A stretch of DNA of 64,000 bases from Streptomyces avermitilis MA-4680 = NBRC 14893 (GTDB lineage Bacteria > Actinomycetota > Actinomycetes > Streptomycetales > Streptomycetaceae): the NCBI RefSeq assembly GCF_000009765.2, contig NC_003155.5, forward strand, positions 992,001 to 1,056,000, written 5' to 3'. Below are positions 1-10,100 of the stretch, in pieces (within the stretch, counting starts at the first letter, position 1; every line of letters begins with the position of its first letter). The position numbers and the translations under genes were made by a program. The notes beneath the pieces are model-generated. The model was not told the DNA's origin. It saw nothing but the letters and a program-made list of their open reading frames with translations, and did no database searches.

Positions 1-731
1 CAGTTGTACAGGACCTCGTCCTCGGTGAAGCGACGGCCGTTGATCGAGGCTCCCAGCAGAATGCTCACCAGGTCGTCCGAGGGGGCGCGTCGCCTCGTCT
101 CCATCAGGTCCATCATCACGTCGAAGATCTCGACTTGGGAGGAGACCAGCACCGCCGGCGGTGTCGAGTCGCTGTGATACCGAGGATCCTGGAATCCGAT
201 CATGGAGCGGGTCAGTGCGAGGAGGTGCAGGGCGTCCCTCCGCTCCAGGCCGAACATCGCCGCCAAAAGCCCGGCCGGCAGTTCGGGTGCGACGTCGGTG
301 GCGAAATCACCGCCGCCGTCCTTCAGCACCCTGTCGAGCGCGGCGTTGACATAGTCGCGTACAACGCGACGGGCCCGGTCCATGAGAGCGGGCAGAAAGG
401 CCCTGTGCACCTGCTGGCGCATCAGCCGGTGCTGCGGGTCGTCCGAGGCGATCAGCATACGGCCGGACGCGGAGTCCGCGTCCCTCCTGTGCGACCCGCC
501 CATCACCGTCCCCCACCGGGACGAGAACAGGCCCGCGTCGACGTAGGCGTCGTGGACGTCCTGATAACGCGTCAGTGCCCAAAACCCGGACGGCCCCACG
601 CCACTGGCGGTGTCGCCGCCGGTGGCATTCCAGTGGACGGGGCGATCACGGCGCAGGACTCGCCATGCCTCGTGTGGGTCCCCGTCGGTGAACAGGTCGA
701 GGTCGGCGAGGTCGATCACCATGGCCGTCAT
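1..731 (-). CDS. Cytochrome P450, 3' part beyond the window
   Basis: The N-terminal 243 residues of a bacterial P450 are visible; the gene runs off the left edge just before the I-helix and heme Cys would appear. It begins [14 protein letters not shown], continues with a P450 helix A/B pattern (DPHEAW..LRR, PVHWN) and a helix C-like [16 protein letters not shown]. The start ATG at 731 overlaps the stop of the upstream A-PCP gene (ATGA), so it is translationally coupled and last seen in the 19 kb minus-strand operon. Inferred role: oxidation of the peptide or of a carrier-bound amino acid. Its N-terminus resembles the deleted P450 at 43.5-44.0 kb. The substrate cannot be told. Confidence 0.9.
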   Translation of the reverse strand, partial: MTAMVIDLADLDLFTDGDPHEAWRVLRRDRPVHWNATGGDTASGVGPSGFWALTRYQDVHDAYVDAGLFSSRWGTVMGGSHRRDADSASGRMLIASDDPQHRLMRQQVHRAFLPALMDRARRVVRDYVNAALDRVLKDGGGDFATDVAPELPAGLLAAMFGLERRDALHLLALTRSMIGFQDPRYHSDSTPPAVLVSSQVEIFDVMMDLMETRRRAPSDDLVSILLGASINGRRFTEDEVLYN

Positions 732-2548
732 GGTGTGAGCGCCTCCTTCCGCAGCCCGTCGATCAGGCGGGCCTGTTCCTCCAGCACGCTGTGCTCGAAG
801 AGCGCTTCCGGGGTGACCGGTACGTCCAGTTGCCGCCGCAGCAACAGACGCACCCGAACCGCCAGGAGGGAATGTCCGCCGAGCGTGAAGAAGTCGTCCA
901 GGACGCCGACCGACTCGACGTTGAGCAGGTCCTCCCAGATCGTGGCGAGAAAACGTTCGGTGTCGGTGCGCGGGGCCACGTACCGGTTGCGCCGGGAGGC
1001 ATGATCCCCGAGCATGTCCGCCAGGCGGTGCCGGTCCCTCTTGCCGTGGGCGTCCGTAGGCATCGCGTCCAAGACGATGATCTCCGCCGGTACGAGATGA
1101 GCCGGCACCGTGGCCCTGAGGTGGCCGCGCAGCTCCCGCAGCAGGAAGTTCTCCCGGCCGACGACCACGAAGGCCACCAGCCGCTTCTCCCCCGGTTCGC
1201 CGTCGCTGAGGACGGCCGCCTCCGACACCGCCTCGTAGCGGCACAGGGCCCGTTCGACCTCCTGTGGTTCCACCCGGTGACCTCGAATCTTCACCTGGCT
1301 GTCCGTACGCCCCAGGTACTCCAGCGCGCCGTCCTCACCGGAGCGCACCCGATCTCCCGTGGCGTACATCCGCGTGCCGTCGCCGGCGAACGGGTCGGCC
1401 ACGAATCTCCGTGCGGTGAGCCCCGGGCGCCCGAGATAGCCACGCCCGACGCCTGGCCCACCCACGTACAGGTCACCCGGCACGCCCGCCGGCACCGGCC
1501 GCAGCCGCTCGTCCAGTACGTGGAGCCGGGCGCGGCCGAAGGAGTGGCCGATCGGCACCTGCTCTCCCAGAAGCGCGATGTCGATCACGGGGAAGCCGCT
1601 GCACGCGACGGTGGCCTCGGTGGGGCCGTACAAATTGAACAGCTCCCCGGTGAAGCCGCCCTCGCGCAGCGCACGGCAGGTCGCGGGGAGCAGGACGTCG
1701 CCGCCGGAACACAGCAACCGCAGTCCAGACAGAGCCTCGCGGTCGTGTCGGGCAAGGTGGTTGAGGGCGATGGCGGGGGCCAACATGGCGGTGATGCGGC
1801 GTCGGCGAAGCTCCTTGCCGAGGTCGGTCTCCATCAGCTCCGGGATGCCCGGCACCACGACGACCTCCGCTCCTCCGGCGAAGGAACGCCACACCTCGAA
1901 GGTGAAGGTGTCGAAGGAGATGCTCGACGACTGCGCTGTGCGGTCCCCCGGGCGCAGGAGCGGCAACGTGTCCGCGAGCGCGAAGTCGACCATCTGTCGA
2001 TGTTCCAGCACCACCGCGCGGGGTGTTCCGGTGGAGCCGGATGTGAAGAGCACGCAGGCCGCGCCGGCGGGCTGCGAAGGCGCGAGCGACGCCGGCGGTA
2101 CGGCGGCCCGGCCGTCGACATCACCGCAGGACCCGTCGGCGGCCGGGCCACTCGGTGTGGATGGCCACTCCAGCACGGACAGACCTGTCTGCGCCATGCG
2201 TTCCACCCAGCCGGGGGCGACGAGCACGTGGGTCACCGCGCCGTCGCGAAGCATCTGGTCACGGCGCTGTGCGGGATACACCTCGTCGATGGGAAGGTAG
2301 GCGGCGCCGGCCCGCAGGATGGCCAGCACGGCGACAACCACCGGTACTCCCCGCGGCATGTGGACCGCGACGGTGTCCCCGGGGGACACCCCGCGCGCGA
2401 TGAGCTCGCGTGCCGATGCCCTGGTGGCTTCTTCGAGTTCGCGGTACGTCAATCGGGCGTCGCCGTCGCTGACGGCGACGGCCGTCGGGTGCCGCAGCGC
2501 GGTCCGTTCGAACAGTTCGCTCAGCGTGCTGGGCACGTGCGCCTTCAT
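728..2548 (-). CDS. NRPS adenylation-carrier didomain (A-PCP)
   Basis: 606 residues: an A domain (about 1-500) with the core motifs [29 protein letters not shown] and HGKRDR, followed by a PCP (about 520-600) with the phosphopantetheine site LGGHSLLAV. There is no condensation domain, so it must pass its aminoacyl thioester to a C domain on another protein. Read by the usual ten-residue alignment, the pocket is roughly D-T-F-L-C-G-L-V-A-K, which I cannot assign to an amino acid. The start ATG at 2548 overlaps the upstream thioesterase stop. The open frame continues upstream without a stop, but that stretch is an overlap with the thioesterase gene read in another frame, not protein. Confidence 0.92.
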   Translation of the reverse strand: MKAHVPSTLSELFERTALRHPTAVAVSDGDARLTYRELEEATRASARELIARGVSPGDTVAVHMPRGVPVVVAVLAILRAGAAYLPIDEVYPAQRRDQMLRDGAVTHVLVAPGWVERMAQTGLSVLEWPSTPSGPAADGSCGDVDGRAAVPPASLAPSQPAGAACVLFTSGSTGTPRAVVLEHRQMVDFALADTLPLLRPGDRTAQSSSISFDTFTFEVWRSFAGGAEVVVVPGIPELMETDLGKELRRRRITAMLAPAIALNHLARHDREALSGLRLLCSGGDVLLPATCRALREGGFTGELFNLYGPTEATVACSGFPVIDIALLGEQVPIGHSFGRARLHVLDERLRPVPAGVPGDLYVGGPGVGRGYLGRPGLTARRFVADPFAGDGTRMYATGDRVRSGEDGALEYLGRTDSQVKIRGHRVEPQEVERALCRYEAVSEAAVLSDGEPGEKRLVAFVVVGRENFLLRELRGHLRATVPAHLVPAEIIVLDAMPTDAHGKRDRHRLADMLGDHASRRNRYVAPRTDTERFLATIWEDLLNVESVGVLDDFFTLGGHSLLAVRVRLLLRRQLDVPVTPEALFEHSVLEEQARLIDGLRKEALTP

Positions 2549-3348
2549 GGTGCGCCTCCGGTGGTGGTGGTCGCGCCGGACAGCGCGTCGGCGAACTCGT
2601 CCTCCAGCACACGGGTCAGTGCCGTGGGCGCGGCGAGATAGCTGAGCTTGCCGCCCTCCAGGACCCGGTGGCGCGTGTTCCCGTACGCGTTCCACTGATG
2701 CATGGTCTCGGGTGACACTTCCGGGTCCGCGGTCCAGCCGATGGCCGTCAGCGGGCTGTGCACCGGACGCGGCGCCGGGATCCGGTAGCCGTAGCACAGT
2801 TCCACGTCCGCCCTCAGGACACGCAGGGCCAGCGGGAGAAGCTCGGGCAGAATCTCTCCTCCGCCCAACGCCTGCGACACGTGGTTCAGTTCGTCGGCGA
2901 ACTCCTCGTCCGTCATGGACGGGTGGTAGATGCCGCTCACTCCCGGCTCCGGAGCACGGTATCGCCGCTGTGCGTGCAGGTGCGGCGCGGCGGCGGACGA
3001 CACCACGAGCAGGGTCGCCCGGGGCAGTCCCAGGTCCTCGATGCGGGTGGCCAGCGCGTGGGCCAACAGGGCGCCCATGCAGTGTCCGAACAGCACATAG
3101 GGCCGGTCGAGATGAGGAGTCAGGGCCTCGGCGGTCTCCGCGGCGAACTCCGGCACGGTGCGAAACGGGGTGTGCCGGATCCGATTCTCCCGGCCGGGCA
3201 GCTGTACAGGGCATACCTCCAGCGGCCCGATCCGGGTCGGCCATCGGCGGTACGAGGAGGCACCCGTGCCCGAATAGGGAAGGCAGAAGAGGCGGGCCCG
3301 GGCCTCCGGCGAGGGCGGCCTGAGCAGCCACCGTCCGGTCGATTGCAT
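2545..3348 (-). CDS. Type II thioesterase with altered catalytic triad
   Basis: 267 residues, alpha/beta hydrolase of the NRPS type II thioesterase (GrsT-like) family, which normally hydrolyses misloaded acyl groups from carrier domains. The nucleophile elbow reads LFGHCMGA, with Cys90 where Ser is usual. The acidic residue is present (TADPEV). The conserved GGHFFL box near the C-terminus is replaced by GGKLSYL, so the catalytic His is Lys. The fold signature is otherwise good (FCLPYSG, QLPGREN). A GGAGG ribosome site precedes ATG 3348. It is coupled to the downstream A-PCP by ATGA. Either it is inactive in hydrolysis (perhaps a binding or structural protein) or it uses altered chemistry; two other thioesterases in the cluster keep full triads. 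Confidence 0.88.
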   Translation of the reverse strand: MQSTGRWLLRPPSPEARARLFCLPYSGTGASSYRRWPTRIGPLEVCPVQLPGRENRIRHTPFRTVPEFAAETAEALTPHLDRPYVLFGHCMGALLAHALATRIEDLGLPRATLLVVSSAAAPHLHAQRRYRAPEPGVSGIYHPSMTDEEFADELNHVSQALGGGEILPELLPLALRVLRADVELCYGYRIPAPRPVHSPLTAIGWTADPEVSPETMHQWNAYGNTRHRVLEGGKLSYLAAPTALTRVLEDEFADALSGATTTTGGAP

Positions 3349-3445
3349 TGCTGTCCTCCAACAGGCTGTACGCAGACGCGGGCGCCTTGGCGAGGGCGCC
3401 GAGCACGCGGTGCGGGCCGCCCCTGAGATGCCTTGCGAGGGCTTT

Positions 3446-3474
3446 GCGCACCGCGGTTGCGCAGGGCGGTGCGC
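3446..3474. other. Hairpin between the ThiG-like and thioesterase genes
   Basis: A perfect 9-bp inverted repeat (GCGCACCGC / GCGGTGCGC) with an 11-base loop lies in the 131-bp gap between the thiG-like stop (3480) and the thioesterase start (3348). This is the largest gap in an otherwise tightly packed operon. It has no T-run, so it could be an attenuator, an RNA-processing site or an mRNA-stabilising stem rather than a full terminator. Confidence 0.5.
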
Positions 3475-3479
3475 CTAGG

Positions 3480-4217
3480 TCAGTGGGCGGCGGGCGTGCC
3501 GGACGCGACCCGGTCGACTGTCGCGCGGAAGCCGGCCAAGGCCGTGACCGGGTCCGTACCGTCGGCGAAGAGGCACGAGTTGACCAGGACCGACTGGAAG
3601 CCGAGCGCGAAGGCCTGCTCGACATCGGCGGTGGAGCCGATACCACCGTCGAGCATGACCGGGACCGGACTGTCGACGAGCATCTCCCCCATCGGTTCGA
3701 GGTGCTGGGGCTCGATGCCCCGTCGAGCCCCGATGGGCGATCCCATCACCCGCACCATCGTGCTCCCCAGTTCCACGCACTGCGCGAAGGTTCGGGCGTC
3801 GGGTGTGATCAGCGGCCACACCTCGAACCCGTCGGCGGTCAGTTCCCGGGCCGCTTCCACCACTTCGGCGTTCACACTGAGCTTGAAGCCGGGGTCGAGG
3901 ACTTCCAGCTTGATGACCCGGATACCGGTCAACTGGGCGGCCTGACGGGTCCGCTTGACCGCCTCCGCCGCGCTGGTGGGGTGGTTGATGTTGAGGACGG
4001 GGCTCAAGGCCAGTTCCTCACCGACGAGCGCCATCACGGAACCCAGCGTCGCCGTGTCGTAGCCCACGGGCAGATCGTCGCCCGCGGTGACCTGGTCGAT
4101 GGTGTGGGTGTTCACGGCGAGATGTCGGCAGCCGCTGGCGCGCAGCATCTCGGCGGCCAAAGAGGTGTCGACACGGTGGGCGGGCTTGGCACCGAAGCAG
4201 TGGAAAAGGTCGATCAC
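3480..4217 (-). CDS. ThiG-like thiazole synthase homologue
   Basis: 245 residues, TIM-barrel of the ThiG family. The family signature is clear: [10 protein letters not shown] carries the Lys that forms the imine with the sugar substrate in ThiG, and the phosphate-binding end reads [12 protein letters not shown] and [14 protein letters not shown] followed by VLVNSCLF. Primary ThiG combines deoxyxylulose phosphate, dehydroglycine and ThiS thiocarboxylate; a ThiG-fold enzyme (BexX) makes a thiosugar in secondary metabolism. No ThiS, ThiF or ThiO homologue is seen here, so this is probably a diverted paralogue doing sulfur insertion or a related imine reaction on a cluster intermediate. GTG start at 4217 with GAGGAG upstream; GTGA overlap with the aminotransferase. 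A broken copy lies at 53.4 kb. Confidence 0.88.
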   Translation of the reverse strand: MIDLFHCFGAKPAHRVDTSLAAEMLRASGCRHLAVNTHTIDQVTAGDDLPVGYDTATLGSVMALVGEELALSPVLNINHPTSAAEAVKRTRQAAQLTGIRVIKLEVLDPGFKLSVNAEVVEAARELTADGFEVWPLITPDARTFAQCVELGSTMVRVMGSPIGARRGIEPQHLEPMGEMLVDSPVPVMLDGGIGSTADVEQAFALGFQSVLVNSCLFADGTDPVTALAGFRATVDRVASGTPAAH

Positions 4218-5158
4218 GATACTCCTCGGAGGCGCGAAGTGGATGGGGTGGGGCGAGAGACGGGGGTGAGCCAGGAGGGACGGTGCGGTCCGTCGCCCAG
4301 GACGGCCTCCCGATAGGCGCGGCTCAGCGCGTCCGTCACGGGACGGCCGGCCGCGTACGTGTGGGTGTCGAGACCCGCCACGGACACCAGGCCGCTCGCC
4401 GTCCCGGTCAGGAACACCTCGTCGGCGGCGAGCAGTTCACCGGGCTGCACGGGTGCCTCGGCGGTCTCGATGCCCAGGTCTCCGGCGAGGGTCAGGACGG
4501 TGTCGCGGGTGATGCCCGCCAGGACGCTGTCCTCGAGCCAGGGCGTCACCAGGCGGCCGTCGCGAACCAGGAAGACGTTGGCGATCGTGGACTCCGCGAC
4601 CCTGCCGGAGTTCGGGTCCAACTGGATGGCGTCGTCGAATCCGTCCGCGGCGGCGCGTGTGCGGGCCAGCGCGGACACCACATACGTGCCGGTCGCCTTG
4701 GCGCGCACCGGAAAGGTGAGCTGTGACGGACGGCGCCAGGGCGACACCGTGACCCGTACGGGTCGGGACGGGGTGTCGTCGGGGGGAAGGGCCCAGATCT
4801 CCGTGCCGAGAGTGAAGTGGAAGTCCCGGAGATTCACGCCGAGGCGCGGCTCTCGGGTGTAAAGCACGGGCCGCACGTAGGCGTTGTCCAGTCCGCTTCC
4901 GGCGGCCGCGTCCCGCACGTGCCGGCGCAGGGCGGCCAGGTCGTAGGCATGCGGGATGCCCAGCAGGGCCGCCGAGTCCAGCAGCCGCTCCAGATGCGCG
5001 TCGAGCCGGAACAACACCGGGCCTGCCGGCGTCGTGTACATGCGGATGCCTTCGAAGACGGCCGTGCCATGTTGGACACTGTTGCTCCCGAACGGCAGGT
5101 CCCGCTCCTGCCACAGTCCGTCCATGACCGTGGTGTGGGAGGCTCGCGTGGTCACCAT
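4214..5158 (-). CDS. Class IV (branched-chain type) aminotransferase
   Basis: 314 residues, fold-type IV PLP enzyme of the IlvE/D-amino-acid transaminase/ADC lyase group. Recognisable stretches are GTAVFEGIRMY, the active-site Lys region VRAKATGTYV, GRVAESTIANVFLV and DEVFLTGTASGLVSV. Known family reactions are transamination of branched-chain or related 2-oxo acids. In this operon it probably supplies an unusual amino acid or trims an amino group for the peptide. It lies between a thioesterase and the ThiG-like gene, coupled to both. The C-terminal tail (after about residue 290) is Ser/Arg/Pro-rich and not conserved. A 99-codon remnant of a related gene is at 32.6-32.9 kb. Confidence 0.9.
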   Translation of the reverse strand: MVTTRASHTTVMDGLWQERDLPFGSNSVQHGTAVFEGIRMYTTPAGPVLFRLDAHLERLLDSAALLGIPHAYDLAALRRHVRDAAAGSGLDNAYVRPVLYTREPRLGVNLRDFHFTLGTEIWALPPDDTPSRPVRVTVSPWRRPSQLTFPVRAKATGTYVVSALARTRAAADGFDDAIQLDPNSGRVAESTIANVFLVRDGRLVTPWLEDSVLAGITRDTVLTLAGDLGIETAEAPVQPGELLAADEVFLTGTASGLVSVAGLDTHTYAAGRPVTDALSRAYREAVLGDGPHRPSWLTPVSRPTPSTSRLRGVS

Positions 5159-5880
5159 CGGGCCCCCACCTCCGAGGGCCGGTCGGCCGCCGCGAGCACG
5201 GCTGCCGCCATGAGGTCCTGTCGGTCAAGGACGGCCGCGTGGTCGCCGGGGAGCAGGCGTACCGAGGAACCGGCCCCGCCCAGGCGCGGCCACACCGTCA
5301 CATCGGCCTCGCGGGCCAAGGGGTCCTCGGTACCCCCCAGGGCGTGTACCGGGCAGTCCAGGACCACCGGACGACGTGGGTGGCTCGCCACGGCGGCGCA
5401 GTCCGCCCGCCACACCGGCACCATCACGGAGAGCAGCTCAGGGTCGTCCAGGACCATGCTGGGCACCGTGCCCTGCGCGGCCAGCGCCGCTGTCAGTTCC
5501 TCGTCCGGCAGCGTGTGCACGGCACGTCCGGCCAGCAGGTGAGGCGGTGGGCAGCCGGCGACGACCAACCCGCCCGCGCCGGTGCCGCGTTGCTGCAGCC
5601 GCGCCGCCATCTCCGTGGCGATCAGGGCGCCCATGCTGAATCCGAACAGCACCAGTCGGTCGGGGGAACGACCCAGGCCGAGCTCCGCCTCCAATTGGTT
5701 CCACAGGTCGTCGGCCAGATCCGTGAAGCGCGCCGCGGCGGTCTCCGCGAAGCGGCTGTCGCGTCCCGCCAGGGCGGGCAGATGACAGTGCCCGTGCTCG
5801 CGCAGTTCCGCCACCATCCGGGAGTACGCACCGCGGCCGCCGCCCACGGGCGGGTACAGGGCAAACCAGCTTTCGGTCAC
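5152..5880 (-). CDS. Type II thioesterase
   Basis: 242 residues, alpha/beta hydrolase of the NRPS/PKS editing thioesterase family. The nucleophile elbow is LFGFSMGA, the acid lies in GGTEDPLA and the His in LLPGDHAAVL, so the triad is complete, unlike the neighbour at 2.5-3.3 kb. Expected job: removing dead-end acyl groups from the carrier domains of this operon. GTG at 5880 overlaps the stop of the luciferase-like monooxygenase (GTGA), and its own stop overlaps the aminotransferase start. An upstream extension of the same frame inside the monooxygenase gene is not protein-like. Confidence 0.9.
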   Translation of the reverse strand: MTESWFALYPPVGGGRGAYSRMVAELREHGHCHLPALAGRDSRFAETAAARFTDLADDLWNQLEAELGLGRSPDRLVLFGFSMGALIATEMAARLQQRGTGAGGLVVAGCPPPHLLAGRAVHTLPDEELTAALAAQGTVPSMVLDDPELLSVMVPVWRADCAAVASHPRRPVVLDCPVHALGGTEDPLAREADVTVWPRLGGAGSSVRLLPGDHAAVLDRQDLMAAAVLAAADRPSEVGARW

Positions 5881-7166
5881 TTGGGCGCACCCGCCGTTTC
5901 GCGCAGCGCGACACGCAGCCGGCCCAGCTCCTCGACGCTCTCCAGGACTTGTTCGCGCGGCAGCCCGAAGTCCACGAGGCAGCCGAGTTCGGTGATGCCG
6001 GCGGCGCCGAGCCGCTCGACCTTCGGCAGGCAGCTCTCCGCACTGCCGAACAGCCCCGAGGTCCCCATGTAGCGGCGCAGCCCGTGCTCCAGGAGCGCTT
6101 GGCGGTCCGCTTCGGTCACCTCGTCCGGGTCGATGCCGGCACCCCCGCCCGCGGCGTACTTGCTGAACAGGTCCATGTGGGCGGAGAGATACCGGATCAG
6201 CGGGCCGCGGACGCGCTGTTCGACGCTGGCCGGGTCGGATGCCAGGTGGGTGTGGAGCATGCAGGTGACCTGGCGGCCGTCGGTGGGGTGCCCTGCCTCG
6301 GTGAGCGCCTGGTGGTAGAGACCGACCCTCTCGGTGATCTCGTCGATCGTCTGCTCCAGCAGCGCGGTCAGGACATGCAGGTTGAGCCGGCCCGCCGTGC
6401 GCCAGGTGTCGGGATTGCGGGAACTGGTCAGCCACACCTCAGGGGTGCGTTCCGGGCGCGGGTAGGTCCGTACCTCGACAGGACGTCCGCCCGGTCCTTT
6501 GCGGGTGATGCTTGCGCCGTTCCACAAGGTGTGCAGGTCTGCGAGCCTCTCTTCCAGTACGTCCTTGCGGCGTTCGTAGCCCTCGGGGTTGAGGACGAAG
6601 TCGTCCGCGTGCCAGCCGGAGGCGAGGGAGATGCCCATCCGCCCCCGGCTGAGCGAGTCCAGAACGCCCCATTCCTCCGCCACCAGCAGCGGGTCGCGCA
6701 GGGGCAGCACGACGCTGCCGGAACGCAGGGCGATTCGGCTGGTGCGCGCCGCGATGGCGGCCAGCAGGAGGCCGGGGCTGGGGTAGGGGGCGCCGAAGGG
6801 GTCGAAGTGCCGCTCGGGCACCCAGATCGCGTCCAGGCCAAGGGAGTCGGCGAGTTCGGCGCACTCCAGCACGAGGGCGTGTTTGTCCCAGGCGTGGTCG
6901 TCGGTGTCGGCGGAGAAGAAGAACAAGCTGACCCTGGGCGTGGACTCCGCGCCGTTCGACGGAATGCCCGCCGCGGGGGCGCCGGCCTCGGGCGCCGGGC
7001 CGGCGACCGGCACCGCGCGGTCGGGGGTGGCAACCGTGTGCGGTGTGGTCGTCTCGGGTGTCGCCGTCCCGTTGGCGCGGGTGCGCTCGCGCAGGAGCCG
7101 TTCGGCCAGACGGCGGCGCTCGGGACCGAGTGCGTCGAGGGAGGATCGTGGGGTGTCCGTCGTCAT
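5877..7166 (-). CDS. NRPS/PKS-associated luciferase-like flavin monooxygenase
   Basis: 429 residues. After an Ala/Pro-rich, low-complexity N-terminal stretch (about 1-75) comes a bacterial luciferase-like barrel (VSLFFFSADTDDH, WVPERHFDPFGAPYPSP, LRSGSVVLPLRDPLLVAEEW, GRMGISLASGWHADDFV). This is the subgroup usually found inside or beside NRPS/PKS modules (MupA-like domains). Such enzymes use reduced flavin for hydroxylation or Baeyer-Villiger-type insertion on carrier-bound chains. It directly follows the polyketide module with an ATGA overlap, so the KS-AT-ACP product is the likely substrate; the linker-like N-terminus could be a relic of a former fusion to that protein. Confidence 0.93.
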   Translation of the reverse strand: MTTDTPRSSLDALGPERRRLAERLLRERTRANGTATPETTTPHTVATPDRAVPVAGPAPEAGAPAAGIPSNGAESTPRVSLFFFSADTDDHAWDKHALVLECAELADSLGLDAIWVPERHFDPFGAPYPSPGLLLAAIAARTSRIALRSGSVVLPLRDPLLVAEEWGVLDSLSRGRMGISLASGWHADDFVLNPEGYERRKDVLEERLADLHTLWNGASITRKGPGGRPVEVRTYPRPERTPEVWLTSSRNPDTWRTAGRLNLHVLTALLEQTIDEITERVGLYHQALTEAGHPTDGRQVTCMLHTHLASDPASVEQRVRGPLIRYLSAHMDLFSKYAAGGGAGIDPDEVTEADRQALLEHGLRRYMGTSGLFGSAESCLPKVERLGAAGITELGCLVDFGLPREQVLESVEELGRLRVALRETAGAPK

Positions 7167-10100
7167 GCGCCGGTGTCTCCTTCCAGCTCGGCCAGCCGGG
7201 CTTGGACCTCGTCGTCGGACAGGGCGGCGACCTCGGCGAGCAGGGCCGCCGTCTCCTCGTCGTCCTCGGAGGTCCGCGCCGCACCGCTGTCCGGCACGGG
7301 TACTCCGAGCCGTTCCAACTGCTCGGCCAGACCCACGACCGTGGGCAGTTCGAACAGGGTGGTCATCTCCAGGCCTTCGGCACCTTCCTTGCGCATGCGC
7401 GTGACCATCTGCATGGCCATGAGGGAGTGCCCACCGATCTCGAAGAAGCTGTCGTTCAGCCCGAATTCGTCCGTGCCGAGCAGTTCCGTCCACAGCGCGG
7501 CGACGTAGCGCTGCGCGGGCGTGGTGCCGATCTCCTTGCGGGGCGCGGGCTTTTCCGGTGTGGCCTGCGCCCGGGGGGCGGCCTCGGCCTGCTCGGTGCG
7601 TACGGTCTTCACGGGCAGCGGGTCGAGCCAGTGCCGGGTCCGGGCGAACGGATAGAGCGGAAGCGACAATCGAAGGCGTTCCTCTTGGGCGTAGAACTCG
7701 CTCCAGTCGACGTCCCCGCCCTCCAGCCAGAACCCGGTGAGCAGGTCGAGCAGGTCCTGTGGCTCTTCGCCGCCCTCTCCCGCGAGCGTTGTCAGGGAGG
7801 CCGCCTGCGTTCCCAGACCGGCGGCCAGGCGGGTCAGCGTGTGGCCGGGTCCCAGCTCGATGAACACGGAGACCCCATCGCGGACAAGGGTGTTCAGGCC
7901 GTCGTTGAACCGTACGGTGTGGCGCAGCTGTCGTCCCCAGTAGTCGCCGTCGGTGGCCTCCTGCGCGGTGAGGTACCCGCCTGTGACGTTGGAGACGACG
8001 AGTCCCTGCGGCGCGTGCAGCTCGTGGGAGTCGGCGGCCTGCCGGAACGTGTCCGCGGCCGTGTCCATCAGGGGCGAGTGGAACGCTCGGGTGACCTCGA
8101 GCCGCCCGCAGGAGACGCCGTCGGCGCGCAGGCGGGCGGCCAGTTCCTCGACCTCCTGTGGCGCACCGGACACCACCACGAGCTGATCGGCGTTGACCGC
8201 GGCCAGGGTGAGATCGCCGGGCACGTCGTCCAGCAGCTTGGCGGCCTCTTCCTCCGCGAGGTTCACGTACAGCATGGCGCCCTCGGGAGTCTCGCTCATC
8301 AACCGGCCGCGCCGGGCCACCAGTTCGACGGCCGGCGCGAGGTCCAGTACTCCGCCGAGCGTGGCGGCCACGAGTTCGCCGACGCTGTGCCCGAGCATGG
8401 CGTAGGGCCGGACGCCGTAGTCCATGAGGGTGCGGCCAAGGGCCCACTCCACCGCGAACAGCGCGGGTTGGGTGTACTCGGTGGCGGTGAGGGTGGTTCG
8501 CGCCTCCTCCAGGGTGGACGCGTCCGGGCGCAGTACCGGCAGCAGGTCGACCCCGGCGCGCTCCTGGAACAGACCGATCACGCGGTCCAGGTGGGCGGCG
8601 AACACCGGGTCACCTTGCGCCAGTCGGGCCCCCATGGCCGGAAGCTGGGTTCCCTGCCCGGGGAAAAGGAAGGCGGTGCGCACCGATCCGCGTGCCTGCG
8701 CCTCGCGTTGGCTGCGACTGCCGCGTGTGGACAGTCCATAGGCCACGTCGTCCAGGTCGTGGGCGGTCAGGGCGCGGCGCAGCGGGAGTTCACGCCGGCC
8801 GGTGGCCAGGGTGTGGGCCACGTCGGCCACGTCGGCGTGCGGGTTCTCCCGAGCCCACTGCCCCAGTGACTGGCTCAGATCCTCCAGCGCCTCGCCGGAC
8901 TTCGCGGACAGCAGGACGGGGTGACGGCGCCGGCGTGAGGCCCCGCCGGAGCGCACCGGCGGAGCCTCCTCCAATACGACGTGGGCGTTGGTGCCGCCCA
9001 TGGCGAGGGAGTTCACCGATGCCAGCAGCGGTTCGTCCCCCTCCAGGCGGGTCAGTTCGGTCGCCACCCGGAACGGCGAGGAGTCCAGGGCCAGTTTGGG
9101 GTTGGGGCGGCGGAAGTTGACCACGGGAGGAACCTTGCGGTTCTTCAGGGAGAGGACGGTCTTGATGAGACCGGCGATGCCCGCGGCGGCGTCGAGGTGG
9201 CCGATGTTCGGCTTGGCCGATCCCAACCAGCAGTACGAGGTGTCCTCGGTCCAGTCGCGGAACGCGCGGGTGAGCGCCGCCACTTCGATCGGGTCGCCCA
9301 GCGGGGTGCCGGTGCCGTGTGCCTCAACCATCTGGATGTCCCGCGCGTCGACTCCCGCTCGGCGCAGCGCACGCGCCACGGCGCGGCTTTGCCCGTCCAC
9401 GCTGGGCGCGGTGAAACTCGCCTTCGCCTGACCGTCGTTGTTGATGGCCGAGCCGCGAATGACGGCGTGGATCTGATCACCGTCCCGCAAGGCGTCGGCA
9501 AGCCGCTTGAGCACCACCACTCCCACGCCGCTGCCCACTACGCTGCCGCCGGCGTCGGCGTCGAAGGCACGACAGTGGCCGTCCGGGGAGGAGGTGCCGC
9601 CGGGGTTGGCGAGATACCCCGCGGCGTGCGGCATGCGCACCGACGCACCGCCCGCCAGAGCGATGTCACACTCATCGTCGACGAGGGCTCGACAGGCCAT
9701 GTGCACGGCCACGAGCGAGGTGGAGCAGGCGGTCTGCACGGCGAGACTGGGTCCGCGCAGGTCGAGTTTGTGGGAGACGCGGGTGGTCAGGTAGTCCTTG
9801 TCGTTGCCGACCATCGTCTGCAGGTCACCGACCAGGCCGACCACGTCCTCGGCGTGCGGCATCACGTTGTGCAGGATGTACGTGTTCATGGTGGAGCCGC
9901 CGAATACGCCGACGAGGGCGTCGTCGCGCCTGCTGTCGTAGGCGGCGTCCTCCAACGCGTGGTAGGCGCATTCGAGGAACACCCGGTGCTGCGGTTCCAT
10001 GATCGACGCTTCTCGCGCGGCGTAGCCGAAGAACGCCGCGTCGAAGCGGTCGGCGTCCTCCAGCGGTGCGGAGGCGTTGACGTAATAGGGGTCGTCCACC

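Noticed and set aside
2549..3646. N-terminal extension of the A-PCP frame at 0.7-2.5 kb
   Set aside because: The stretch overlaps the thioesterase gene in another frame and reads as Pro/Arg/Ser noise; the A domain begins normally at ATG 2548.
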